DNA of 64,000 bases from Dastarcus helophoroides. Lineage: Eukaryota; Arthropoda; Insecta; Coleoptera; Bothrideridae. The notes beneath the pieces are model-generated. The model saw only the letters and a program-made list of their open reading frames with translations, ran no database searches and was not told the DNA's origin. The DNA is taken from the NCBI GenBank assembly GCA_028583605.1, contig CM053334.1, forward strand, positions 19,006,618 to 19,070,617, written 5' to 3'. The position numbers were made by a program, and so were the translations under genes. Position 1 is the first letter of the stretch; each line of letters opens with the position of its first letter. Shown here piece after piece: positions 42,541 through 54,849 of the stretch.

Positions 42541-45470
42541 TTAATTTTTATGAAAATTTCGACTTTCTAAAAAATGTTCGACTTCAAAATGTTAACTATT
42601 GGAAAATTCGACTTTTTCCAAATTTTAACTTTTACGTTTTATTGAAAATTTCGACTTTTTTCCACGTTGCGACAACTTTTCTGAAAATTTTTAGGTTTTT
42701 GAAAATTTTGATTATTTATTTTGAAAATTTCGACTCTTTAAAGTTTGGATTTTTTCAAAAACTAGACCTTCTTTCAAAATTTAAATTCTTCCAAACCTGC
42801 AGCTCTTTAAAAATATTGATTCTTAAAATTTTTTTAATTTCAATTATTTTTCAAAATTTCGACTCCAAACTTTCGATTTTTCTTTGAAAATCTAGTCTTT
42901 TTTAAAATTTGAAGTTTTATTTAAGAATTTCGATTTTTTAAAAATGTCGACCTTTCAAAGTTTAAATTTTTTTCGAAAATTTAGATTTTTTTCAAAAATC
43001 ATGACTTGAAATTTTCGACATTTTTTCAGCATTTCCACTCTTTGAAAAATTTTACTTTTTATTGAAACTTTATACTTATTTCTGCGTTATTCTGAAAGTT
43101 TCGAGTTTTTTCTCCAAATTTCTACGAATTTCGACTTTTTCTTCGAAATTTCGAGTTTCCTGCAAATTTTGATTGGTTTTATTTTGAAAAAGCGCCTTTT
43201 TTGAATATTTTACGTCTAAAAATATTTCGATAATTTCTCAAAATTCTAATTTTTATAAAAATTTCCACTTTTTAAAAAATGTTAGACTTAAAAATTTTAA
43301 CTATTGGAAAATTCGACTTTTACTCTTAATTTTTTAAAATTTCGTTTAATTTTTGAAAATTTTGAATTTTTTGATAAACTTGGCTTTCGTTTAATATTTC
43401 AAGATCGATAATTTTGACTTTATTTAAAATTTGACTGAATAGAAATTACATTTATTGAAAATTTTGACAAATTTTGAAATTTAAACTCATTCAAAATTTT
43501 GACACGTTTTTTCGACCGTATCTTCAAAATCTTTAATCTATTTTTGAAAATTTTAACTTTTCTATCAAAATGTTGTCTTCGTTGACATTTCTGAAGTCAT
43601 AATTTTGAAAAATTAAGACTTCAGAAATTTCGTCTTTTTCGAAATTTTAACTTTTTTTAAAAATGTCGAGTTTTCAAAATTTGCGACTTTTTTCTCCAAA
43701 TTTGATTATTGACTTTTCTTTCGAAATTTCGAATTTTTTATAAATTTCGACTGTTTTTTTTTAATTCGATTTAAATTTCGAGTCTTCTGCAAATTTTGAC
43801 TTTTTATTTCAAAATTTTGATTTCTTTCGAAATGTCCACAAATTTCGACTCTTTTTTTTTAATTCGACTTAAATTTCGAGTCTTTTGCTAATCTTGACTT
43901 TTCATTTTAAAATTTTGACTTTTTATTTCAATATTTTGACTTTTCTCCCGAAATTTCGAATTTTCTGTAAATTTCGTCTGTTTTTCTTTTAAATTCGGCT
44001 TAAATTTCGAACCATTTGCAAATTTTGACTTTTTATTTTAACATTGTGACTTTTCTCTCGAAATTTCATATTTTCTGAAAATTTCGACCGTTTTTCTTCT
44101 AAATTCGACTTAAATTTTGAATCTTCTGCAAATTTTGACTTTTTATTTCAAAATTTTGATTTCTTTCGAAATTTCGAATTTTCTGCAAATTTCGACTGTC
44201 TTTTTTTTAAATTCGACTTAAATTTCGAGTCTTTTGCAAATTTTGACTTTTCATTTTAAAATTTTGACTTCTTATTTCAATATTTTGACTTTTCTCTCGA
44301 AATTTCGAATTCTCTGCAAATTTCGTCTGTTTTTCTTTTAAATTCGGCTTAAATTTCGAATCTTTCGCAAATTTTGACTTTTTATTTCAACATTGTGACT
44401 TTTCTCTCGAAATTTCGAATTTCTCTGCAAATTTCGACCGTTTTTCTTCTAAATTCGGCTTAAATTTTGAATCTTCTGCAAATTTTGACTTTTTATTTCA
44501 GAATTTTGATTTCTCTCGAAATTTCGAATTTTCTGCAAATTTCGACTGTTTTTTTTTTAAATTCGACTTAAATTTCGAGTCTTTTGCAAATTTTGACTTT
44601 TCATTTTAAAATTTTGACTTCTTATTTCAATATTTTGACTTTTCTCTCGAAATTTCGAATTTTCTGCAAATTTCGTCTGTTTTTCTTTTAAATTCGGCTT
44701 AAATTTCGAATCATTTTGCAAATTTTGACATTTTATTTTAACATTGTGATTTTTCTCTCGAAATTTCGAATTTCTGCACAATTTCGACCGTTTTTCTTCT
44801 AAATTCGGCTTAAATTTTGAATCTTCTGCAAATTTTGACTTTTCATTTTAATATTTTGACTTTTCTCTGAAAATTTCGAATTTTCTGCAAATCTCGACCG
44901 TTTTTCTTGTGAATTCGGCTTAAATTTTGAATCTTCTGCAAATTTTGACTTTTTATTTCAAAATTTTGACTTTTCTATCGAAATTTCGAATTCCCTACAA
45001 ATTTCGGCTGTTTTTCCTTTAAATTCGATTTAAATTTCGGGTCTTCTGCAAATTTTGACTTTTCATTTCAAAATTTTGACTTTTCATTTCAGAATTTTGA
45101 CTTTTCATTTTAATATTTTGACTTTTCTCTCGAAATTTCGAATCTTCTTCAAATGTCTACTGTTTTTTTTTTAATTCGACTTAAATATCTCAAATCGACT
45201 TTTTATTTCAAAATTTTGACTTTTCTCTCGAAATTTCAAGTTTTCTTCAAATTTCGAGAGAAAAGTCAAAATTTTGAAATAAAAAGTCATTTCAAATTTC
45301 GACTTTTTTTTTTTAATTCGACTTAAATTTAGGTCTGCAAATTTTTTATTTTTTTTTTCAAAATTTTGACTTTTCTCTCGAAATTTCGACTTTTCTGCAA
45401 ATTTCGACTGTTCTCTCGAAATTTCGAGTCTTCTTCAAATTTCGACTGGTTTTTTTTTTTTCAGTGTTTC
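42540..45470. repeat. AT-rich satellite (AAATTTCGACTTTTT family) with ~110-230 bp higher-order units
   Basis: 42.5-43.7 kb is degenerate. From about 43.73 kb a longer unit repeats: CTCTCGAAATTTCGAATTTT, CTGCAAATTTCGACTG, T-run, AATTCGACTTAAATTTCGA, CTTCTGCAAATTTTGAC, TTTTTATTTCAAAATTTTGA. Copies are found about every 115-120 bases, alternating in type so that pairs match best. All units are head-to-tail except one inverted copy at 45249-45288. Confidence 0.93.
45197..45288. repeat. Perfect 40-bp inverted repeat inside the array
   Basis: 45197-45236 and 45249-45288 are exact reverse complements around a 12-base loop. It is the only inverted unit I see in the 42.5-45.5 kb array and would form a strong hairpin in either strand or transcript. 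Confidence 0.9.
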
Positions 45471-46289
45471 TTTCAGTTTTGATTTCAACTTTTAATTCGA
45501 ATTCTTTAGAAAAAACATGGAATTTGACACGAAATTATATTTAAAAAAAAATATTTAAGAAAAAACCTGAATTTCGAGTGCAAATTATTGGAAACCAATT
45601 ATATCTTAGACATTTTTTTAAAAATTTTGATGCAAAATGTTCAAAATATTTTGAATGATACAACATTATCATTTGTAAAAAAAAAAAAGATTTTCACAGC
45701 TTCAAGTTCGTAAATATTTCAAAATTACGCCTTTGAAGTGAAAATTTGGAGAAATTTCGAGTTTAAAATCGAACCAAATGTAAATTTTGAGTCGGACTGA
45801 GCTAAAGTCAAAATCGAAAAAGGTTCGTGATTCCTACAAGCCAAAAAAATAATTCGGTATGAAGTTTAAAATCAAAATTTTGAATTAAACATAAAATGTG
45901 GTAATTAAAATCAAAAAATTTGACAATAATACTTTTGGAATTTCACAGTAAATAAATATATCGAATGCACAGGTTCTCGTCTCTTTGGAAAGCGATCAGT
46001 AAGAGTCCACCATAAAGAATAAGCGTAATTATAGTAGGACTTCCATAACAGAACATAAATTGAAGTAAATTTGATTTGTTGATTTCGAATTTACAAATTT
46101 TAGACAACTAGAAGAACTAAAGCAAACAACAAACTTTATAAACTTCAAACTCGTAGATTTTACTCATTAATCTTTATGCAAACACATGAAACGCATGAAT
46201 TTGATAAAATTCTAAACGCATCACACTTTCTAATCAAATTTTATTTCCTGTTTAAAGAAATGATAAGTTGTTATTTCAACAATTTACAT
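45470..46289. other. 3' flank of the acid phosphatase gene
   Basis: AT-rich, non-coding. A plus-strand copy of the dispersed motif is at 45962-45993 (GAATGCACAGGTTCTCGTCT), followed at about 46007 by a diverged AGTCCACCATAAAGAATAA, which resembles the Penelope-like end seen at 23748. AATAAA on the minus strand (46245-46240), 45 bases past the stop, is the likely poly(A) signal. Confidence 0.6.
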
Positions 46290-49200
46290 TTATGGACCCC
46301 CTGGTGGTGGAGGTTCATACATGGGGTCATCAGATCGACACTCTTCCTCCCAATTCTCCGGTATAACATTCTGTGTCAATTCCACGACTTTATCCAACGG
46401 ACAAAACGCATCACATCCTGGAATAGTCAACTGATAGGGCGCCGCTTCCGTCGAATTCCTCAAAAATATCTACAACATCCCCCTTTAAAAAAAACCCAAA
46501 TTCGCCCCACCTTCGACCTTACCTCAACCCCAAACTCATTCGTACTTTTATCCTTAACCAACTCCAACATAATCATGATCCCATAACCCGGCATTTGCGG
46601 ATCCCAAACGTTTAAAGCGCTCAAGAGATTGGCAATGGTGGAATCGTGACCACCATATAGGAAAGCCTTGCGTTCTTTCGGTTTTATAGTAGAGTCGGCT
46701 TTAGCGCTCCAGTCGCCGAGGATTTTCTTCAGAAATACGCCGCCTTTCAACCGCTTTAGTTTGTCGTTGTACGCGTTGAGAACGTAGCTGAAAATCGTCG
46801 GTTTCAGGAGCTTGTCCGGGTAGAAGCGCTCCGTCCAATCTGGTAACGTCTTATTAAAACCTTCTTCGGCCAACAGCGTACTGTATATGTCTTGGGCGTC
46901 GTCAAACGTTTTAATCTCTTGACCAGAGAGTCTACTAACCTCGCGGAACGTCTCTTCGTTTTCTTTGAGTTTCTCCTGGATTTCATCCGAGGCTATTAGT
47001 CGTTCGAGCTCTAGGTGGTATTGAGCACAGGGTTTTCTCACTAAGAGAAGCTGAAATTGCAACGAAATTGTCTCGCAGGTTGAGTATGTGAAGAAGATAG
47101 AACTTACCATGTCTTGGCTTAGAGGCTCTGAATGGATTGGTATCGGTTGCCAATCCAAAGGACCCCATTTTAATTCCTCATCGGGGGGCCAAAGACCCGC
47201 GTTCACTAACTGCATGCTCGCTTTGGTTCTATCCACGTCGGTCGACTGGGTATAGTACAAGTCAGGGGTGTAGTGGCTCCCCAAAAATTTGTCGTATCTC
47301 TCCCTGAGGAATTTCCCCGAGTTGAACAGCATCAATTTCCCATTCTGAAGGTAACTGAGATTAATATGGTAACTTTCTTGGAATAGTATTTTGTCGAAAA
47401 GGCGAAATTTCTAAATGTTACCGAAATGTTACTTTCAAAATGTCTAAAGAAAATCATGTTATAACAAAATTGGGGTTTACTGTCGAAATTTCGAAAAAGG
47501 AAAACTGAAATTTCTAATTTGTCACTGAATAAACCAGTATTAAGATATTAAAATTTTGTGTAAGTCTGTCCACCTTAAATATTACTCACAGGTGCTCCTG
47601 GTGTTTAAAATTTCAGTGAGAAACTAAAATTCATTAGTAATATTTTATTTTTCCTTCACAATTCTATCTTCTTACTTGGAAAGTTGCACCTAATCGATTG
47701 AATATGTTACAGATTCTAAGAGCTGACCAGATATCTCGTCTGAAACTGAATAGAATATCTTCGTCGTCATTTTTTGCATTCAATTAAAATTGATCACCGA
47801 TGCGTTTGGTGGTCAAGATTTCAATGAAAATAGAAAGTTCATCAGTAATATTTTCTTTTTCAATCAAAATGTCGTCTTCATATGATACATTGATCTGAGG
47901 TGTATTTTGGAACACGATCGATCTACCTTAACAGTCATTTGGTGATTAAAATTTCAATGAAAAACGAAAGCTCATCAGTAACAGTTTCTTTTTCCATTAT
48001 AACTTTGTCTTCATGTGGTACATTTTTCTGAGCTATACCTTTGGACACAAGCCATCTTTGGTGGTCAAAAGTTCAATGAAAAACGAAAGTTCATCAGTAA
48101 TATTTTCTTTTTCCACTATAACTTTGTCTTCCTGTGGTACATTTTTCTGAGCTACCTCTTCGGGCACAATGGATCCATCTTAATAATCTTTGGTGGTCAA
48201 AATTTCAATGAAAAATGAAAGTTCATCAGTAACAGTTTCTTTTTCCATTATAACTTTGTCTTCCTGTGGTACATTTTTCCAAGTTGTACCCTTCGGGATC
48301 CATCTTAATAATCTTTGGTGGTCAAAATTTCAATGAAAAACGAAAGTTCATCAGCAGTAGTTTCTTTTTCCACTATAATTTTGTCTTCATTTGGGACATT
48401 TTTCTAAGCTTCCAAGTATGTTAATAGTCATTTGGTGGTCAAAATTTCAATGAAAATGTAAACTTCATCAGTAATATTCTCTTTTTCCACAATAATTTTG
48501 CCTTCAAGTGGTACGTTTTTCTGTACTATATCTTTGGACACAATCAATTCATCTTTGGTGGTCGAAATTTCAATGAAACAGAAAAGTTCATCAGTAATAT
48601 TTTCTTTTTCCACTATAACTTTGTCTTCCTGTGGTACATTTTTCCAAGCTGTACCTTCGGACACAATGGATCCATCTTAGTAACCTTTGGTGGTAAAAAT
48701 TTCATTGAAAAACGAAAGTTCATCAGTAATAATTTCTTTTTTCATCATAATTTTGTCTTCAGTTGATACATTTTTTAAGCTGCGCCTTTGGACACAATCA
48801 ATTCATCTTTGGTGATCAAAATTATAATAAAAAACGAAAGTTCATCAGTAATAATTTCTTTCTCCACCATAATTTTGTCTTCATCTAGTATATTTTTCCA
48901 AGCTTCCAAGTTTCTTAATAATCATTTGGTGGTCAAAATTTCAATGTAAAAATAAAGTTCATCAGTAATATTTCCTTTTTTCACCATAATTTTGTCTTCA
49001 TGTGGTACATTTTTCTTTTAAACATAATCAATCCATCTTTGGTGGTCAAAATTTCAATGAAAATCGAAAGTTCATCAGTAATATGTTCTTTTTCCACTAA
49101 AATGTTGTCTTCATGTGGTACATTTTTTCTAGCTGTACCTTTGGAGAAAATCGATCCATCTTTGGTGGTCAAAATTTTAATGAAAAACGAAAGTTCATCA

Positions 49201-52200
49201 CTAATAGTTTCTTTTTCCACCATAACTTTCTCTTCCTGTGATACATTTTTTTCAAACTGTACCTTCGGACACAATGGATCCATCTTGTTAATCTTTGGTG
49301 GCAAAAATTTCATTAAAAAACGAAAGTTCATCAGTAATAATTTCTTTTTCCATCATAACTTTGTCTTCAATTGATACATTTTTCTAAGATGTGCCTTTGG
49401 ACACAATCAATCCATCTTTGGTGGTCAAAATTTTAATAACAAACGAAAGTTCATCAGTAATATTTTCTTTTTCCACCATAATTTTGTCTTCATGTGTACG
49501 TCTTCGAACACAATCAATTCATCATTTGGTGGTCAAAATTTCGATAAAAATCGAAAATTCATCAGTACTTTGTTCTTTTTCCACTACAATTTTGTCTTCA
49601 CGTTGTACAACCGTGGTTCACGTGAGGAAATCCTCAGCTGTATTTTTGGGCACAATTCATGCACTCTAATAATCTTTTGGTGCTGAAAATTTCAATGAAA
49701 ATTGGAAGTTAATTAGTAATATATACTTTTTCCATCATAATTTTGTCTTCAATTGATACATTTTTCTAAGTTGTGCCTTTGGACACAATCAATCCATCTT
49801 TGGTGGTCAAAATTTTAATGAAAATCAAAAGTTCATCAGTGATATTTTCTTTTTCCACCATAATTTTGTCTTCATGTGTACGTCTTCGAACACAATCAAA
49901 TCATCATTTGGTGGTCAAAATTTCGATGAAAATCGAAAATTCATCAGTACTATGTTCTTTTTCCACTACAATTTTGTCTTCACGTTGTACAACCTTGGTT
50001 CACCTGAGGAAAACCTCAGCTGTATTTTTGGGCACAATCCATGCACCCTAATAATCATTTGGTGGTGAAAATTTCAATGAAAATTGAAAGTTCATCAGTA
50101 ATAAATTATTTTTCCATCATAATTTTGTCTTCAATTGATACATTTTCCTAAGTTGTGCCTTTGGACACAATCAATCCATCTTTGGTGGTCAAAATTTTAA
50201 TGAAAATCAAAAGTTCATCAGTGATATTTTCTTTTTCCACCATAATTTTGTCTTCATGTGTACGTCTTCGAACACAATCAAATCATCATTTGGTGGTCAA
50301 AATTTCGACGAAAATCGAAAATTCATCAGTACTTTGTTCTTTTTCCACTACAATTTTGTCTTCACGTTGTACAACCTTGGTTCACCTGAGGAAAACCTCA
50401 GCTGTATTTTTGGGCACAATTCATGCACTCTAATAATCTTTTGGTGGTGAAAAGTTTCAATGAAAATTGAAAGTTCATCAGTAATATATTCTTTTTCCAT
50501 CATAATTTTGTCTTCAATTGATACATTTTCCTAAGTTGTGCCTTTGGACACAATCAATCCATCTTTGGTGGTCAAAATTTTAATGAAAATCAAAAGTTCA
50601 TCAGTGATATTTTCTTTTTCCACCATAATTTTCTCTTCATGTGTACGTCTTCGAACACAATCAAATCATCATTTGGTGGTCAAAATTTCGACGAAAATCG
50701 AAAATTCATCAGTACTTTGTTCTTTTTCCACTACAATTTTGTCTTCACGTTGTACAACCGTGGTTCACGTGAGGAAAACCTCAGCTGTATTTTTGGGCGC
50801 AATCCATGCACTCTAATAATCTTTTGGTGGTGAAAATTTCAATGAAAATTGAAAGTTCATCAGTAATATATTCTTTTTCCATCATAATTTTGTCTTCAAT
50901 TGATACATTTTCCTAAGTTGTGCCTTTGGACACAATCAATCCATCTTTGGTGGTCAAAATTTTAATGAAAATCAAAAGTTCATCAGTGATATTTTCTTTT
51001 TCCACCATAATTTTGTCTTCATGTGTACGTCTTCGAACACAATCAAATCATCATTTGGTGGTCAAAATTTCGACGAAAATCGAAAATTCATCAGTACTTT
51101 GTTCTTTTTCCACTACAATTTTGTCTTCACGTTGTACACCCGTGGTTCACCTGAGGAAAACCTCAGCTGTATTTTTGGGCGCAATCCATGCACTCTAATA
51201 ATCTTTTGGTGGTGAAAATTTCAACGAAAATTGAAAGTTCATCAGTAATATATTCTTTTTCCATCATAATTTTGTCTTCAATTGATACATTTTTCTAAGT
51301 TGTGCCTTTGGACACAATCAATCCATCTTTGGTGGTCAAAATTTTAATGAAAATCAAAAGTTCATCAGTAATATTTTCTTTTTCCACCATAATTTTGTCT
51401 TCATGTGTACGTCTTCGAACACAATCAAATCATCATTTGGTGGTCAAAATTTCGATAAAAATCGAAAATTCATCAGTACTTTGTTCTTTTTCCACTACAA
51501 TTTTGTCTTCACGTTGTACAACCGTGGTTCACGTGAGGAAAACCTCAGCTGTATTTTTGGGCGCAATCCATGCACTCTAATAATCTTTTGGTGGTGAAAA
51601 TTTCAATGAAAATTGAAAGTTCATCAGTAATATGTTCTTTTTCAATCATAATTTTGTCTTCAATTAATACATTTTCCCAAGTTGTGCCTTTGAACACAAT
51701 CAATTTACTTTTGGTGGTCAAAATTTTAATGAAAATCAAAAGTTCACCAGTAATATTTTCTTTTTCCACCGTAATTTTCTCTTCATGTGTACGTCTTCGA
51801 ATACAATCAAATCATCATTTGGTGGTCAAAATTTCAATGAAAATCGAAAATTCATCAGTACTTTGTTCTTTTTCCACTACAATTTTGTCTTCACGTGGTA
51901 CAACCGTAGTTCACCTGAGGAAAACCTCAGCTGTATTTTTGGGTACAATTCGTGCACTCTTTTGGTGGTGAAAATTTCAATGAAAATTGAAAGTTCATCA
52001 GTAATATGATTTTTTTCCATTATAAGTTTGTCTTCGTATGGCACATTCCTCCAAGCTGTACTATCGGACACAATGAACCCATCTCAATAATCATTTGGTG
52101 GTTAAAATTTTAACGAAAAACGAAAGTTCATCAGTAATAGTTTCTTTTTCCACTATAACCTTGTCTTCAAGTGGTGCATTTTTCTAAGCTGTATCTTCGA

Positions 52201-54848
52201 ACACAATTGATTCATCTTAATAACCATTTGGTGGTCAAAATTTTAATGAAAAAGGAAAGTTCATCAGTAAAATTTTCATTTTCCACTATAATTTTGCCCT
52301 CATAAGGAACATCTCAGTCAACGATTATTGAATGGTTATGGACTCTAGAAACTAATTAGAAGTCGAAATTTCGGCAACCAAATTTAAAATAGAGATGATC
52401 GCCTTTAGGATTCAAGTTTCCAAAAGCAATTTCGAAATTCAAAAATACGTCTGAATCTCGCGCCAAGAGTTGCAAAAAACTTCAGAATTTAAAAAATTTG
52501 TTCCAAATATTTCCTCTAAAAACCAAATTGGAAAAGCGATTGTTAAAATTTGGATAAATAATTCCATGTTCGAAGTTAAAATTGAGCCTTTAAAGACCAC
52601 ATTGCCAGAAAAAAATCAGAATTTGTTAAGTGAAATGCCACAAAATTTAAATTAGATAGAAAATTGTTGCGATGAAATTTTGAGAAACACTTCAAATTAA
52701 ATAAAAGGAAAATTTTATAGAAATTTCGCGTCGAAACAAATTTCTAAAAAAAAGTTGCCAAAATTGCGCATTTTAGGGTTGAAATTTAGAGAACAAATTT
52801 AAAAAAAGGCGATATTTTGCGTCGAAAATTGCAACTTAGATTTTTAAAAAATTATCCAAATTTGCGATCAAAATTGAAATTTCGAGAAGCAACTTCCAAA
52901 TTAAGGAAGGAAATTTGGTTGATATTTCTGAAGCAGTTTTCGCGCTCAAGGTAAAATTTCGGGCTCAAGGTAAAATTTCGCGCTCAAGGTAAAATTTCGC
53001 GTTGAAAGCAAAAATTTCGGGTTCTGAGCAAAAATTTGGCGTTTACAGTAAAATATTTCGCGCTCAGAGCAAAAATTTCGCTTTTAAAACAAAAGTTTCC
53101 TGTTCGAATTAAAAATTTAGGAAAACATTTCGAAATTCGTCAGAAATATTTTTTGGTAATTTTATATTTTTGCTCGTAACGCGTCTCCTTGCTTTGACCA
53201 GTCCAAAGCAAAAATTTCGCGTTCAGAGCAAAAATTTGGGGTTTAAAGTGAAATACTTCGCGTTTAGAGCAAAAATTTCGCTTTTAAAACAAAAGTTTCC
53301 TGTTCGAAGCAAAAATTTCGGAAAACATTTCGAAATTCGTCAAAAATATTTGTTGGTAATTTTGTATTTTTGCTCGTAACTCTTCTCCTTGCTTTGACTA
53401 GTTCAAAGCAGAAATTTCGCGCGTTCGAAGCAAAAATCTTGTTAGAAGCAAAATTTCGAAAAAAAATTTGGAAATTCCTCAAAAATATTCATTTGGTAAT
53501 TTTGTATTATTGCTCGTACTGCGTTCCTTGCTTTGACTAGGTGATTTTGTCGTTTTTACAACAATTAAAAATTGTAGGTTGTTATTATATCGTTAGCACA
53601 CATCAATGATTACCGATTGATATAAATCCAAGGAAACATAATATTTAAATCGTGAGAAATAATTAATTTGTTTACAAACAAGATCAAATTACGAATTAAG
53701 CAAATTGAAGGATAACACGCACTTTAGTTCCTGAACGTTGGAGATTTTCTTTAAAAAGAAATATTTTTCTATGAACAAATTATACAAAAACTGTTTTCAG
53801 AAATGACTCCAACTAGTCATGAATATTTCAAAATATGGGGAAAGTATGTAAATATTTACGTTTGTCAGTTGGCCCCAACCAATAGGGTACCATGTTTCGT
53901 TGATGTAAGGATCGTTCGGATAAGTCGATGCCGGTGTCCTCTGTCCATGTCGCATTATCTGAAAATAGCCCAAATTAAACCAGACTCGTTGAATGCACAA
54001 GTTCTCGTCTCGTTTAGAAAGCATGACATTTTTATTGGGGTAATTTCCGTGCCGAATTTAAACTTGATAAGGCTCTAAGCTATTTGAGTTATGGGGCCCT
54101 TTATAAGTCGAGATATGTCAGTGCCAAATATTTGTTATGGGGGGCAAACAAGTGGGGAGTCCTAAGCTGTAGCTTGTGTAACTTATATGTAAATTCTACA
54201 TTGGGTTTCCCAGCAACAGATTTGTTGAACGCTCGGGTTCTCGTCCCTTTCAGAAGGCGCGAATATCTTTTTAATTTCAATTGAGCTTTCATAACAAGCA
54301 GATTTACTGAATGCAGATTCCTGTCTCCTTCCTTCGGCAACCATTTTTATAGGAATACGATCGGTGGGTCTTTCAAATAATAATTCTTTCAAATAATGAG
54401 TCTCTCAAATAATGAGGCTTTTGAATAATGAGTCTCAAAAAATATCTCGCTTTCCGAAAGAGACGAGAACCTGTCCATTCAACATCGAAGAATTGCAAAA
54501 ATCTATCGAATATTAACTGCCTAAGAAAATCTCGTTTTCCGAAAGAGACGAGAACCTGTGCATTCAACAAATTTGTGAGTCACAAAAAATTAAAAGAATG
54601 ACAAAGTCGCGCTTTGTGGCAGTCCTGTAGACATCAAATCGATTTACTTGTTACTACCGCTGTAGGGCGCGAACATTTTAAAAAGTGTGAATTTAAAAAA
54701 AAATGTGAAATGTGAAAGTCGCCTTACCACGTGCAGCAGCTGGATGTCCTTTTTCATCCTGGACGTTTTGGGAAACGCTGAAGCCTATGATGGCGAAGAA
54801 ACCCACAGTTGCAGCTAACATAGCTGCTATAACCAATTTCTTATTCAT
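46290..54848 (-). CDS. Secreted histidine acid phosphatase, 5 exons, with an apparent 1-base frameshift in exon 1
   Basis: Histidine phosphatase (branch 2; lysosomal/prostatic and insect Acph-1-like), hydrolysing phosphomonoesters through a phosphohistidine. Exons, minus strand: 54848-54728, 53958-53860, 47344-47108, 47050-46523, 46469-46290. The short introns are 57 and 53 nt; the second is 6.5 kb. Exon 1 opens with a signal peptide or anchor (MNKKLVIAAMLAATVGFF), but exon 1 ends in phase 1 while exon 2 must be read in phase 0. The frames meet at a run of five A (54754-54750), where one extra base would explain the break. Catalytic RHGQRTP is in exon 2 and the second motif GGHDST in exon 4. 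Length would be about 387 aa, normal for the family. Alternatives: start at the in-frame ATG at 54757 without signal peptide, or an unseen upstream exon spliced to the AG just before 54784. Function is well supported; integrity of the N-terminus is not. Confidence 0.88.
47800..52310. repeat. ~123-bp satellite organised as 382-bp higher-order repeat, in the phosphatase intron
   Basis: Basic unit about 123 bases: TTTGGTGGTCAAAATTTCAA, GAAAGTTCATCAGTAATA, TTCTTTTTCCAC, AATTTTGTCTTCA and ACAC-AATCAAT. From about 49391 three diverged units form a 382-383 base block repeated at 49391, 49773, 50155, 50538, 50920, 51302 and about 51685; internal blocks look over 95 percent alike. Before 49.4 kb the units are diverged monomers. 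On the minus strand many units read through without stops as ~41-residue repeats (VEKENITDEL, IEILTTKDG). Confidence 0.95.
52930..53545. repeat. Short tandem duplications (GCAAAAATTTCGCG; ~140-200 bp units)
   Basis: Three copies of GCGCTCAAGGTAAAATTTCG near 52950-53000 lead into a ~200-bp block ending TTTTTGCTCGTAAC..CTCCTTGCTTTGAC, seen at about 53167, 53368 and, shortened, 53508. It lies in the large phosphatase intron, close to exon 2. Confidence 0.8.
53989..54568. repeat. Cluster of five dispersed 'ggttctcgt' motifs, three plus then two minus
   Basis: Plus copies at 53989-54021, 54224-54257 and (weak) 54305-54333; minus copies at 54452-54484 and 54536-54568. The last two are almost identical (TCCGAAAGAGACGAGAACCT) and spaced 84 bases. 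The cluster starts 31 bases outside phosphatase exon 2 and lies in the intron between exons 1 and 2. Confidence 0.75.
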
Positions 54849-54849
54849 C

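Noticed and set aside
46176..46586. 136-codon plus-strand frame
   Set aside because: It is antisense to the last exons of the acid phosphatase, which are clearly coding on the minus strand.
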